Shown: positions 1-7,416 of the stretch, piece by piece | Layout of the letters: each line of letters begins with the position of its first letter | Numbering within the stretch: position 1 is the stretch's first letter | Source: JBDSZL01 sp039925145 | GTDB lineage: Bacteria > Acidobacteriota > Vicinamibacteria > Vicinamibacterales > SCN-69-37 | Direction of reading: 5' to 3' | NCBI GenBank assembly: GCA_039925145.1 | Contig: JBDSZL010000032.1 | Coordinates: 1-64,000 of the forward strand | DNA length: 64,000 nt | Translations under genes and position numbers: made by a program | The notes under the pieces: generated by a model | The model's input: the letters and a program-made list of their open reading frames with translations, nothing else | Database searches by the model: none | Told to the model about the DNA's origin: nothing

Positions 1-77
1 CCTCGACCCGTGTCAAGTCCCGCACACTCATCGCTGTCCGTCCCAATCTGCGACCTCCCAGGAGATCGCCAGCGTAA

Positions 78-123
78 GGGACATTTCTATTGCGCTACCG
101 AGGGGACATTACTACTGCGCTAC
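78..123. repeat. Two direct repeats, probable insertion-sequence end
   Basis: Two 21-bp copies of gggacattnctantgcgctac lie at 78-98 and 103-123 with a period of 25 bp; they differ at only two or three bases. Multiple short terminal repeats of this kind are typical of the ends of some insertion sequences, such as IS21-like elements, but I cannot assign a family. A frame from position 3 to a TAA at 75-77 could be the last residues of a transposase, but it is too short to identify. Positions 124-253 hold no gene I can support. Confidence 0.45.
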
Positions 124-253
124 AACAACACCAATCCTGTAAGATGACTATGACGTGGTGCGTGGTCGAGGGGCGACAACCGCTTGTTCAACCAGTGTTT
201 GCGCGGGTATCAACGCGGCGCGAGCGCTCGTTGACTTCATTGGGAAGCCCTGA

Positions 254-1801
254 ATGATTCCGCCTTTCGCCCGGCCGGAAGACGCGCCGGCCGCGCTCGA
301 GCCCGGCGACCGTCTGCCAGGCGTCTTTCCCTTCACGAGGGGCATCCAGCCCGACATGTACCGCGGGCGGCTCTGGACGATGCGCCAGTACGCCGGGTTT
401 GGCACGGCCGCCGAGTCGAATGCCCGGTTCCGGTATCTGCTTGCCCAAGGTGTCAGCGGACTGAGCGTGGCCTTCGACCTGCCCACGCAGATGGGCTACG
501 ACTCGGACCATCCTCTCGCGGCCGGCGAGGTCGGCCGTGTCGGCGTCGCCATCGATTCGCTCGAAGACATGGCCGCCCTGTTCGAGGACCTCCCGCTCGA
601 CCGCGTCTCGACGTCGATGACGATCAATGCCACGGCAATCGTCCTCCTCGCGATGTACGTGGCGCTCGCCCGGCGCCGAGGCACGCCGCTCGCCGCGCTG
701 TCTGGAACAATTCAGAACGACATCCTGAAGGAATACATCGCGCGGGGCACATACATCTTCCCGCCCCCGCACTCGCTGCGTCTCGTGACCGACATCGTCG
801 CGTGGTGCGACAGCGAACTGCCGGCCTGGAACCCCATCTCGATCAGCGGCTACCACATCCGGGAGGCGGGGTCGACCGCCGCGCAGGAAGTGGCGTTCAC
901 CCTCGCCAATGCCGTGGCATACGTAGAGGCGGCTGGCCGTGCCGGACTCGCCGCCGACCGAATTGGCCCGCGTCTTTCATTTTTCTTCGCATCCCATAGC
1001 AATTTCATCGAGGAGATCGCGAAGTTCCGCGCCGCCCGTCGGCTGTGGGCCTTCCTCATGCGCGATCGGTTCGGCGCCACCACGCCGCGTGCGATGCAAC
1101 TTCGCTTTCACGCGCAGACAGCTGGCAGCACGCTGACCGCCCAGCAGCCCGACAACAACATCGTGCGGGTGACGCTTCAGGCGCTGGCCGCGGTACTTGG
1201 CGGGACCCAGTCCCTTCACTGCAACGCGCGCGACGAAGCCCTGGGATTGCCCACTGAAGAGTCGGCGCGCCTCGCGTTGCGCACGCAGCAGATCATCGCT
1301 GCCGAGTCGGGCGTCACCGCCACGGTCGATCCGCTCGGCGGCTCGTGGGCCGTTGAAGCCGAGACAGCGCGTATCGAAGCCGAGGCTCGCCTCCTGATCG
1401 ACGCAATCGACGCCGACGGTGGAGTGCTGGCGTCCATCGACAAGGGCACAATCCAGCGCCAGATTCAGGAATCGGCTTACCGCACCCAGCTCGCTATCGA
1501 GGACGGGTCGCAGCTGGTGGTGGGCGTCAACAAATACGCCACAGATCACGCACCGCCGATCGCCATCCACCGGATGGCTCCAGAGATGGAAGCCAACCAG
1601 CAGCATGCCGTGGCGCGGACGCGCGCAGCACGCGATGCCGGACGATGCCACGCGGCCCTTGGCCAGGTGTTCGCCGTGGCGCGATCAGGTGGCAACCTCG
1701 TGCCTCCGACGATCGAAGCGGTAGAAGCGCACGCCACGTTGGGCGAGATTTCGGATGTGCTCCGAGAAGTCTTTGGTGAACACCGTGACGCCGGCATCTG
1801 A
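254..1801 (+). CDS. Methylmalonyl-CoA mutase, catalytic (N-terminal) subunit
   Basis: This is the TIM-barrel catalytic part of a coenzyme-B12-dependent acyl-CoA mutase that interconverts methylmalonyl-CoA and succinyl-CoA. Active-site residues known from the Propionibacterium enzyme are present at constant spacing: Tyr46 (RQYAGF), Thr152 and Gln154 (GTIQND), Arg164 (YIARGTY), and Tyr200-His201 (SISGYH). The Tyr/Arg pair favours methylmalonyl- over isobutyryl-CoA. The B12-binding domain is absent, so a separate small subunit is expected; none is in the window. A TGA directly precedes the ATG, and the protein starts only about 20 residues before the conserved PFTRG segment, whereas relatives carry a longer lead. 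N-terminal loss is therefore possible. The end overlaps the next gene. Confidence 0.9.
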   Translation: MIPPFARPEDAPAALEPGDRLPGVFPFTRGIQPDMYRGRLWTMRQYAGFGTAAESNARFRYLLAQGVSGLSVAFDLPTQMGYDSDHPLAAGEVGRVGVAIDSLEDMAALFEDLPLDRVSTSMTINATAIVLLAMYVALARRRGTPLAALSGTIQNDILKEYIARGTYIFPPPHSLRLVTDIVAWCDSELPAWNPISISGYHIREAGSTAAQEVAFTLANAVAYVEAAGRAGLAADRIGPRLSFFFASHSNFIEEIAKFRAARRLWAFLMRDRFGATTPRAMQLRFHAQTAGSTLTAQQPDNNIVRVTLQALAAVLGGTQSLHCNARDEALGLPTEESARLALRTQQIIAAESGVTATVDPLGGSWAVEAETARIEAEARLLIDAIDADGGVLASIDKGTIQRQIQESAYRTQLAIEDGSQLVVGVNKYATDHAPPIAIHRMAPEMEANQQHAVARTRAARDAGRCHAALGQVFAVARSGGNLVPPTIEAVEAHATLGEISDVLREVFGEHRDAGI

Positions 1802-2774
1802 AGGGCCTCCGCTGCTGGAGGTGGATCGGCTCACCACGACATTCGCGCTCCGGGGCGGGCGCGAGGCGGCTGCCGTCGACGACGTGTCTTTGCACATCGA
1901 TCGCGGAGAGACGCTGGCGCTCGTCGGTGAATCGGGCAGCGGAAAGTCGGTGACGGCGTTGTCGATCGTCGGTCTGGTGCAGCGGCCCGGCCGGGTGGTC
2001 AGCGGACGAATTCTGCTCGACGGAGTCGATTTGGCCGGACTCGACGACTCGCGCATGCGGCACATTCGGGGCCGCCGCATCGGTTTCATCTTTCAAGAGC
2101 CGATGGTCGCCCTCGATCCGGTGTACACCATCGGCGCCCAGATTTCCGAGACGCTGGCAGTGCACGGGCTCGCCCGCGGCGCGCAGGCCCGGGCCAGAGT
2201 TCTCGAGCTGCTCGAGGCCGTCCGCATTCCCGACCCCGCGCGTCGGGCGCGCGAGTATCCGCACCAGCTGAGCGGTGGACTGCGACAGCGTGCGATGATC
2301 GCCCTCGCCCTGTCGGCAAAGCCTGAGCTGGTGATCGCGGACGAACCAACCACGGCCCTCGACGTCACCGTGCAGGCCGAGATCCTCGAACTGCTGCGCC
2401 AGCTGCGTCGTGAGTTCAACCTGTCTGTTCTGCTCATCACGCACGACCTGGGTGTGGTGGCGGAGATGGCCGATCGCGTGGCGGTCATGTACGCCGGGCG
2501 CCTGGTGGAGCAGGGCCCCGTGGCCGCTGTGTTTGCTGCACCCACGCACCCTTACACCCGCGCGCTCTTTGCTTCCATTCCCGGCGCGCACCCGGGCGCC
2601 CGGCTCCGGGCCGTCGACGGAAACGTGCCCGCGCTCGGTCAGGTGCCTCCCGGATGCGCATTCGCGCCGCGATGCGCGAACAGATTCGCGCCGTGCGATA
2701 CGCCGCCGGGGCTCTACCAGGTCGGCGAGGCCCACCAGTCCCGCTGCTTTCTGTACGCGGACCACCCGTCGTGA
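1755..2774 (+). CDS. Peptide ABC transporter ATP-binding protein (DppD/OppD type)
   Basis: This is the cytoplasmic ATPase of a dipeptide/oligopeptide importer. It has the Walker A motif GESGSGKS, the signature LSGGLRQR, and the Walker B region VIADEPTTALDVT. A C-terminal oligopeptide-transporter extension carries spaced cysteines (APRCAN, APCDT, SRCFL), as in DppD/OppD. The ATG at 1755 overlaps the mutase end by 47 bp. GTG codons at 1776 and 1785 would also keep the whole domain, and no Shine-Dalgarno decides between them. It overlaps the following ATPase by GTGA. No permease or substrate-binding gene lies in the window, so this ATPase pair is orphaned here. Confidence 0.88.
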   Translation: MCSEKSLVNTVTPASEGPPLLEVDRLTTTFALRGGREAAAVDDVSLHIDRGETLALVGESGSGKSVTALSIVGLVQRPGRVVSGRILLDGVDLAGLDDSRMRHIRGRRIGFIFQEPMVALDPVYTIGAQISETLAVHGLARGAQARARVLELLEAVRIPDPARRAREYPHQLSGGLRQRAMIALALSAKPELVIADEPTTALDVTVQAEILELLRQLRREFNLSVLLITHDLGVVAEMADRVAVMYAGRLVEQGPVAAVFAAPTHPYTRALFASIPGAHPGARLRAVDGNVPALGQVPPGCAFAPRCANRFAPCDTPPGLYQVGEAHQSRCFLYADHPS

Positions 2775-3652
2775 CACCACTGCTCGACGTCCGTGGGCTG
2801 CTCAAGGAATTTCCGGCCGGTGCCGGCTTTCTCGGCCGGCGTGGCACGACACGCGCGGTCGATGACGTCAGCTTCGAGGTGACAGCGGGCGAGACATTCG
2901 GCCTGGTCGGTGAATCGGGATCGGGCAAGACGACAACCGGCCGCTGCGTCTTGCGTCTGATCGAGCCGACAGCCGGTGAGGTGTGGTTCAAGGGCACCGA
3001 CGTCCGGAGCCTGTCACGACCGCAGCTCAGGGCGGCCCGGCAGCACTTTCAGATCGTGTTTCAGGATCCGTATTCGTCACTCAACCCCCGCATGCGCGTC
3101 GGCGCCATCGTCGAAGAACCACTGGTGATTCATAAGCGAGGAGGCCGTACGGAACGTCGCGAGCGGGTGCGTGAACTGTTTCACCTGGTGGGGCTGGAAC
3201 CAGGCGCCATTACCCGGTATCCGCACGAGTTCAGCGGCGGGCAGCGGCAGCGCATCGGCCTGGCCCGCGCCCTGGCACTCGAGCCGTCTCTCATTGTGGC
3301 CGACGAGCCGGTGTCGGCCCTCGATGTCTCCGTGCAGGCACAGGTCGTCAACTTGCTGCTCGATCTGCAGCAGCGGCTCGGGTTGACCTATCTGTTCATC
3401 GCCCACGACCTGCGGCTGGTTCGCGAAACATGCAGGCGCGTGGCCGTCATGTATCGCGGACGGATCGTCGAGCTCGCCCCCGTGGATCGCATTTTCGCCG
3501 CCCCGATGCACCGGTATACGCAGGCGCTGCTCTCGGCGATTCCACGACTGACCCCTGGGGCTGGTCCTCCGCGGGTGAAGTACGACCCGTCGGAGTTCGT
3601 ACGGCTGCCTCTGCGACAGGTCGACGAGGGACATTTCGCGGCCGTGGAGTAG
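2771..3652 (+). CDS. Peptide ABC transporter ATP-binding protein (DppF/OppF type)
   Basis: This is the partner ATPase of the preceding gene. Peptide importers use a DppD/DppF heterodimer. It has Walker A GESGSGKT, the signature FSGGQRQR, and Walker B LIVADEPVSALDVS. I place the start at the GTG 2771, which overlaps the upstream TGA (GTGA) and yields a 293-residue protein beginning just before the conserved LLDVRGL segment. The open frame extends further upstream only as a shadow of the previous gene. The C-terminus ends in family style with a short tail after the PMHRYTQALL segment. The transported substrate cannot be told from the ATPases alone. Confidence 0.87.
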   Translation: MTPLLDVRGLLKEFPAGAGFLGRRGTTRAVDDVSFEVTAGETFGLVGESGSGKTTTGRCVLRLIEPTAGEVWFKGTDVRSLSRPQLRAARQHFQIVFQDPYSSLNPRMRVGAIVEEPLVIHKRGGRTERRERVRELFHLVGLEPGAITRYPHEFSGGQRQRIGLARALALEPSLIVADEPVSALDVSVQAQVVNLLLDLQQRLGLTYLFIAHDLRLVRETCRRVAVMYRGRIVELAPVDRIFAAPMHRYTQALLSAIPRLTPGAGPPRVKYDPSEFVRLPLRQVDEGHFAAVE

Positions 3653-3748
3653 TTCTCGCTTTGCGTTACGGTGGTGTCGATCCACGAAGCGCTCAATCGA
3701 CTACTCAACAGAGAGCCGCTGATGGCTCTCGACGAGGGAGATGAACAC

Positions 3749-4261
3749 ATGACCGCAAGCACCACGTCCAATTCCGACACTTTTACAGTGACGACTCCGT
3801 CGGATCGTGAGATTCGCATGACGCGGCTGTTCGACGCCCCACGCGACAGCATGTTCGCGGCGATGACTCGGCCCGAGCACATCACGCGATGGTGGGGCCG
3901 GCTTGGCGAGGGCTACTCCGTGCCAGTCTGTGAAGTCGATCTGAGGCCCGGGGGCGCCTGGCGCTTCGTCAACCGGACACCGGCGGGGGATCTCGTGGCG
4001 TTCTCTGGCGTGTATCGCGAGATCGCACCGCCAGACCGGACGGTCCACACAGAAATCTTCGAAGCGTTTCCAGACGCCGAGTCCGTTGTCACCGCGGTCT
4101 TTTCCGAGGAACACGGCAGGACGCGGCTGACCGCCACCGTGCTGTACCCGTCGCGCGAGGTGCGCGACGCGGTGTTGCAGTCGGGCATGGAGCGCGGCGC
4201 CGCAATCAGTTATGACCGGCTCGATGAAGTGGCGGCCCGACTCGCGAAGAAACCGAGCTGA
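3749..4261 (+). CDS. SRPBCC/AHSA1-like domain protein
   Basis: This 170-residue protein has the START-like fold of the AHSA1 (activator of Hsp90 ATPase homologue) family. Typical signs are RLFDAPRDSMFAAMTRPEHITRWW near the start, the DLRPGGAWRF strand, and a VYREIAPPDR segment. Bacterial members bind hydrophobic ligands, and their roles are mostly unknown. The ATG at 3749 is preceded by GAGGGAG at a good distance, so I prefer it over an upstream start at 3671. It stands alone, with about 95 bp to the ATPase gene before it. Confidence 0.82.
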   Translation: MTASTTSNSDTFTVTTPSDREIRMTRLFDAPRDSMFAAMTRPEHITRWWGRLGEGYSVPVCEVDLRPGGAWRFVNRTPAGDLVAFSGVYREIAPPDRTVHTEIFEAFPDAESVVTAVFSEEHGRTRLTATVLYPSREVRDAVLQSGMERGAAISYDRLDEVAARLAKKPS

Positions 4262-4340
4262 ACGAAGGTACGCCTGGCTGGCCGGGCCGCGGCGCGGCTC
4301 GTTCAGCTCCCGTTCAGGCATGCCGGTGCACCATTGACGC

Positions 4341-5102
4341 ATGTCAAGCACTGGATCGATCGACTTCGGCTATCCGTGGTGGCTGAGCTACGGCCACTTG
4401 GTCATCCTCATACCCGCACTCGGGATGCTCGTTCTGTCGATTGCGCACAAGTGGGCGCGCTGGCGGCAGGTGTCGTTCGCGCTCATCACGCTCTGGGCGG
4501 GCGCCGCGGCTCTTGCCATCGCCTTGTTTGGGATCAACCGCGTGCCGGCGCTGCCTACCGAGGCCTTCATGGCATCGGGCACGGGTCGCGTGCTCGATAT
4601 CGGTGCCGGCACCGGCCGCTCGTCGATTATGGTGCTGCGTTCACGTCCGCGCACGACGCTCGTGGCCTCTGACCTGTTCGGGAAGTCGTTCGAACAGCAT
4701 TTCGGCAAGGGCCCGACCCCACAGGAACGGCTGAGCGCCAACCTGCGGAAAGCGGGGGTTGCCGATCGCGCCTCGATCGAGACCGCCGACATGCTGAAGC
4801 TACCGTTCGAGTCGGCGAGCTTCGATGGGATTGTGAGCGCGTATGCCGTCGATCATTTGAATCGGGACGGCTCGCGTCAGGCACTGCGTGAGGCACACCG
4901 CGTGTTAAAGACGGGCGGCGATTTTCTGTTAATCCTGATCGAAAACGATCGATGGGCCAAGTTCGCGTTTGGGCCGCTGCTGGCCCACGGCGGCACGAGG
5001 GGCGCGACGTGGTGGCGGGATCAGTCGATCGAGGCCGGATTCCAAGTGGTGGAGCAAGGCACAGAGCCAGTGACTTTGTTCCTGCTGCTCAGACGGCCGT
5101 GA
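4341..5102 (+). CDS. Membrane-anchored class I SAM-dependent methyltransferase
   Basis: Residues about 12-65 contain two hydrophobic segments (around HLVILIPALGMLVLSIA and SFALITLWAGAAALAIALFG). A Rossmann-like methyltransferase domain follows. Motif I is VLDIGAGTGRSS at about residue 82, motif II contains LVASDL, and a later segment AVDHLNRDGSRQALREAHRVLKTGG resembles the post-motif region of Methyltransf_11/25 families. The catalytic domain probably faces the cytoplasm at the inner membrane. The substrate is unknown. The N-terminal anchor is an unusual addition to this common fold. Confidence 0.78.
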   Translation: MSSTGSIDFGYPWWLSYGHLVILIPALGMLVLSIAHKWARWRQVSFALITLWAGAAALAIALFGINRVPALPTEAFMASGTGRVLDIGAGTGRSSIMVLRSRPRTTLVASDLFGKSFEQHFGKGPTPQERLSANLRKAGVADRASIETADMLKLPFESASFDGIVSAYAVDHLNRDGSRQALREAHRVLKTGGDFLLILIENDRWAKFAFGPLLAHGGTRGATWWRDQSIEAGFQVVEQGTEPVTLFLLLRRP

Positions 5103-5115
5103 CGGCACCGCTCGT

Positions 5116-5229
5116 TTACGAGTCGCTCATCGCGCTCTCCGCCGGCTTCACTCTTCGGACGGTATCGCCCAGGCGAATCGTTCCCGGCTGAATCACCCGA
5201 GCGTTGATGCCACGCAGGTTGAGCTGCCG
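5116..5229 (-). pseudogene. C-terminal relic of a MOSC-domain protein
   Basis: Directly behind the stop codon of the aminotransferase, and in the same frame, 37 codons encode a piece like the end of a MOSC domain: LRGINARVIQPGTIRLGD, then TVRRVK. MOSC proteins are molybdenum-cofactor sulfurases and related enzymes, and this GxIRxGD segment is characteristic of their C-terminus. No start codon or upstream MOSC sequence is left, so I read it as a remnant. Confidence 0.55.
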
Positions 5230-6477
5230 CTAGGAGGACTTCCTTCTGGCGGCGACCAGCTGCACGCAAACGGCGACGACCTCCATCGCCAGCTCCACCT
5301 GATGCAGCGGAGGCAGGGATGGCGCGATCCTGATGTTTCGGTCGTGCGGATCCTTGTTATTCGGGTATGTGGCGCCGGCGCCGGTGAGTTTGACACCGGC
5401 GGCGTCGGCCAGCGCCACCACTTCTGACGCACAGCCGTTCTGCGTGTCGAGGCTCACGAAGTAGCCCCCTCTCGGGCTCGTCCACCATGCGATGCCCTTG
5501 CCGCCGAGCTCCGCCTGAAACACGCGCCCAACGGCCTCGAACTTCGGACGCAGCAGTGCGGCGTGCTTGGCCATGTGCGCACGGATACCCGCGAAGTCGC
5601 CAAAGAACCGCGCGTGCCGCAGCTGATTGACCTTGTCTGGTCCAATGGTCTGAATTCCCGCATGCCGCTTGGCATCGGCAATGTTCGCATCGCTCGACGC
5701 CATCGCGGCCACGCCCGCGCCAGCAAACGAGATCTTCGACGTGGACGCGAAGACGATGGCCCGGTTCGGGTGGCCACCCGCCTCGCAGGCCGACAGGATG
5801 TTCGCGAGTGGATCGGTCGTGTCGTACAGGTCGTGCACAGCGTATGCGTTATCCCAGAACAGGCGGAAGTCTGGCGCCGCAGCCTTCATCTGCGCGAGCC
5901 GCCTCACCACGTCATCGCTGTACGTCGCGCCGGTGGGGTTGCTGTATTTCGGCACGCACCACATGCCCTTGATCGTGCGGTCGCTGGCCACCAGGCGTTC
6001 GACTTCGTCCATGTCGGGGCCGCCGTCTCTCATCTCGACCACGACCATCTGGATGCCGTGATGCTGGCAGATAGCGAAGTGGCGGTCGTATCCCGGGCTC
6101 GGACAGAGGAAGGTCACCGCAGGATCGCGGCGCCAAGGGCCAGACCCGTCCGGCACGCCATGCAGCAACGCGCGCACGACGGTGTCGTGCATCATCTGCA
6201 GGCTCGAGTTGCCTCCGACGATCACCCGCGCGGGCGAGGTCTCGAGCATCTCTGCGAATATGGCTTTCATTTCGGGGAGGCCGTCCAGCCCGCCGTAATT
6301 GCGGGTGTCCGTCTTGTCGGCCGACGTGTGGTCGGTCTCGGCAAGAATCGTCATCATCTGGTTTGCAAGGTCGAGCTGCTCCGACGACGGCTTGCCGCGC
6401 GTCATGTCGAGCTTCAGCCCACGTGCCTTGAACGCCTCGTAGCGTGCCTGGAGATCGGAAGAAAGACTGGTACTCAT
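5230..6477 (-). CDS. PLP-dependent aminotransferase, aspartate aminotransferase-like (PF12897 type)
   Basis: The 415-residue protein matches the MocR-like/aspartate aminotransferase family of PF12897, with the hallmark N-terminus LKLDMTRGKPSSEQLDL. It also has GGNSSLQMMHD (phosphate/cofactor site), NPTG (substrate carboxylate binding), WDNAY, and the PLP lysine in FASTSKISFAGAG. Members transaminate aspartate and related amino acids with 2-oxoglutarate in the cytoplasm. The ATG at 6477 begins MSTSLSSDLQARYEA. A TTG four codons upstream is less likely. No Shine-Dalgarno is visible. A MOSC relic follows in the same frame. Confidence 0.85.
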   Translation of the reverse strand: MSTSLSSDLQARYEAFKARGLKLDMTRGKPSSEQLDLANQMMTILAETDHTSADKTDTRNYGGLDGLPEMKAIFAEMLETSPARVIVGGNSSLQMMHDTVVRALLHGVPDGSGPWRRDPAVTFLCPSPGYDRHFAICQHHGIQMVVVEMRDGGPDMDEVERLVASDRTIKGMWCVPKYSNPTGATYSDDVVRRLAQMKAAAPDFRLFWDNAYAVHDLYDTTDPLANILSACEAGGHPNRAIVFASTSKISFAGAGVAAMASSDANIADAKRHAGIQTIGPDKVNQLRHARFFGDFAGIRAHMAKHAALLRPKFEAVGRVFQAELGGKGIAWWTSPRGGYFVSLDTQNGCASEVVALADAAGVKLTGAGATYPNNKDPHDRNIRIAPSLPPLHQVELAMEVVAVCVQLVAARRKSS

Positions 6478-6583
6478 AGGAAGGGACAATTGTACCCGCC
6501 ATCGGCTCGCGTAGCGGGCCGCAGGCGTCCGACCGGCAAAGGAGTATAGGCCCGACGGCCCCGGATTCGGCTATCAGCTCCCG

Positions 6584-7270
6584 CTATGCGGCGCTTCTGA
6601 CGTCCTTCTCGACTTGGCCGTCGCGGATATGAATGGCGCGGTGGGCGTGGGCGGCGACGTCCGGTTCGTGCGTCACGAGCACGATGGTGTTGCCGGCTTC
6701 GTAAAGCCGCTCGAACAGCGCCATGATTTCGACGCCGGTCTTCGAATCCAGATTACCGGTGGGCTCGTCGGCCAGCAGGATGGACGGGGTGTTCACCAGC
6801 GCGCGCGCGATGGCCACCCGTTGCCGCTGCCCACCCGACATCTCATTGGGGCGGTGCGACTTGCGATCGCGCAGTTCCACGCGATCGAGCGCCTCGCTGG
6901 CCCGTTCGGCGCGTACCTTCGCCGACACTCCCGCATAAATCAGAGGCAGCTCGACGTTGTGCATGGCCGTCGCGCGCGGCAGCAGATTGAATGTCTGGAA
7001 GACGAATCCGATTTCCTCGTTTCGAATCCGCGCCAGTTCATCGTCGTTCATCTGACTCACCTGCTTGCCGTTCAGGAGGTAGCTGCCCTGGGAAGGTGTG
7101 TCGAGACAGCCGATCAGGTTCATCAGGGTGGATTTGCCAGACCCCGACGGCCCCATGATGGCGACGTACTCGCCGCGCTCGATCTGAATGGACACGCCCC
7201 GGAGCGCGTGCACCTCTTCGGCGCCCATTTGGTAGGTCTTCCAGAGGTCGACGGTTTCGATGAGAGACAT
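6584..7270 (-). CDS. ABC transporter ATP-binding protein, LolD/MacB/FtsE type
   Basis: This 228-residue ATPase has Walker A GPSGSGKST, the signature MSGGQRQRVAIARAL, Walker B ILLADEPTGNLDSKTG and a D-loop plus H-switch (LVTHEPDVA). The short form without extra domains, together with the GNLDS sequence, places it in the LolD/MacB family. That family energises mechanotransmission or lipoprotein/antibiotic export permeases rather than uptake. The ATG at 7270 has AGAGG upstream, so I reject a start at 7306. No MacB/LolC-type permease is adjacent; the downstream gene is the aminotransferase. The partner is therefore unknown. Confidence 0.85.
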   Translation of the reverse strand: MSLIETVDLWKTYQMGAEEVHALRGVSIQIERGEYVAIMGPSGSGKSTLMNLIGCLDTPSQGSYLLNGKQVSQMNDDELARIRNEEIGFVFQTFNLLPRATAMHNVELPLIYAGVSAKVRAERASEALDRVELRDRKSHRPNEMSGGQRQRVAIARALVNTPSILLADEPTGNLDSKTGVEIMALFERLYEAGNTIVLVTHEPDVAAHAHRAIHIRDGQVEKDVRSAA

Positions 7271-7416
7271 GGGTAGAATCCTCTGCGGCCTGCGGGCGAG
7301 AACCATTACGGGAAAGAACGCGGCGATGTTCGAACAGAGGTGATTGCTCTTCAGTTGGGATGGGCCATCCCCATCGTTCAGACGCTCGGCACCCTCACTG
7401 CTTTTGGGGGTTGCGC

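Noticed and set aside
1527..2780. Long open frame of 417 codons on the minus strand opposite the mutase end and first ABC ATPase
   Set aside because: It lies antisense to proteins with full motifs, has no family signature and reflects GC-rich codon use on the other strand.
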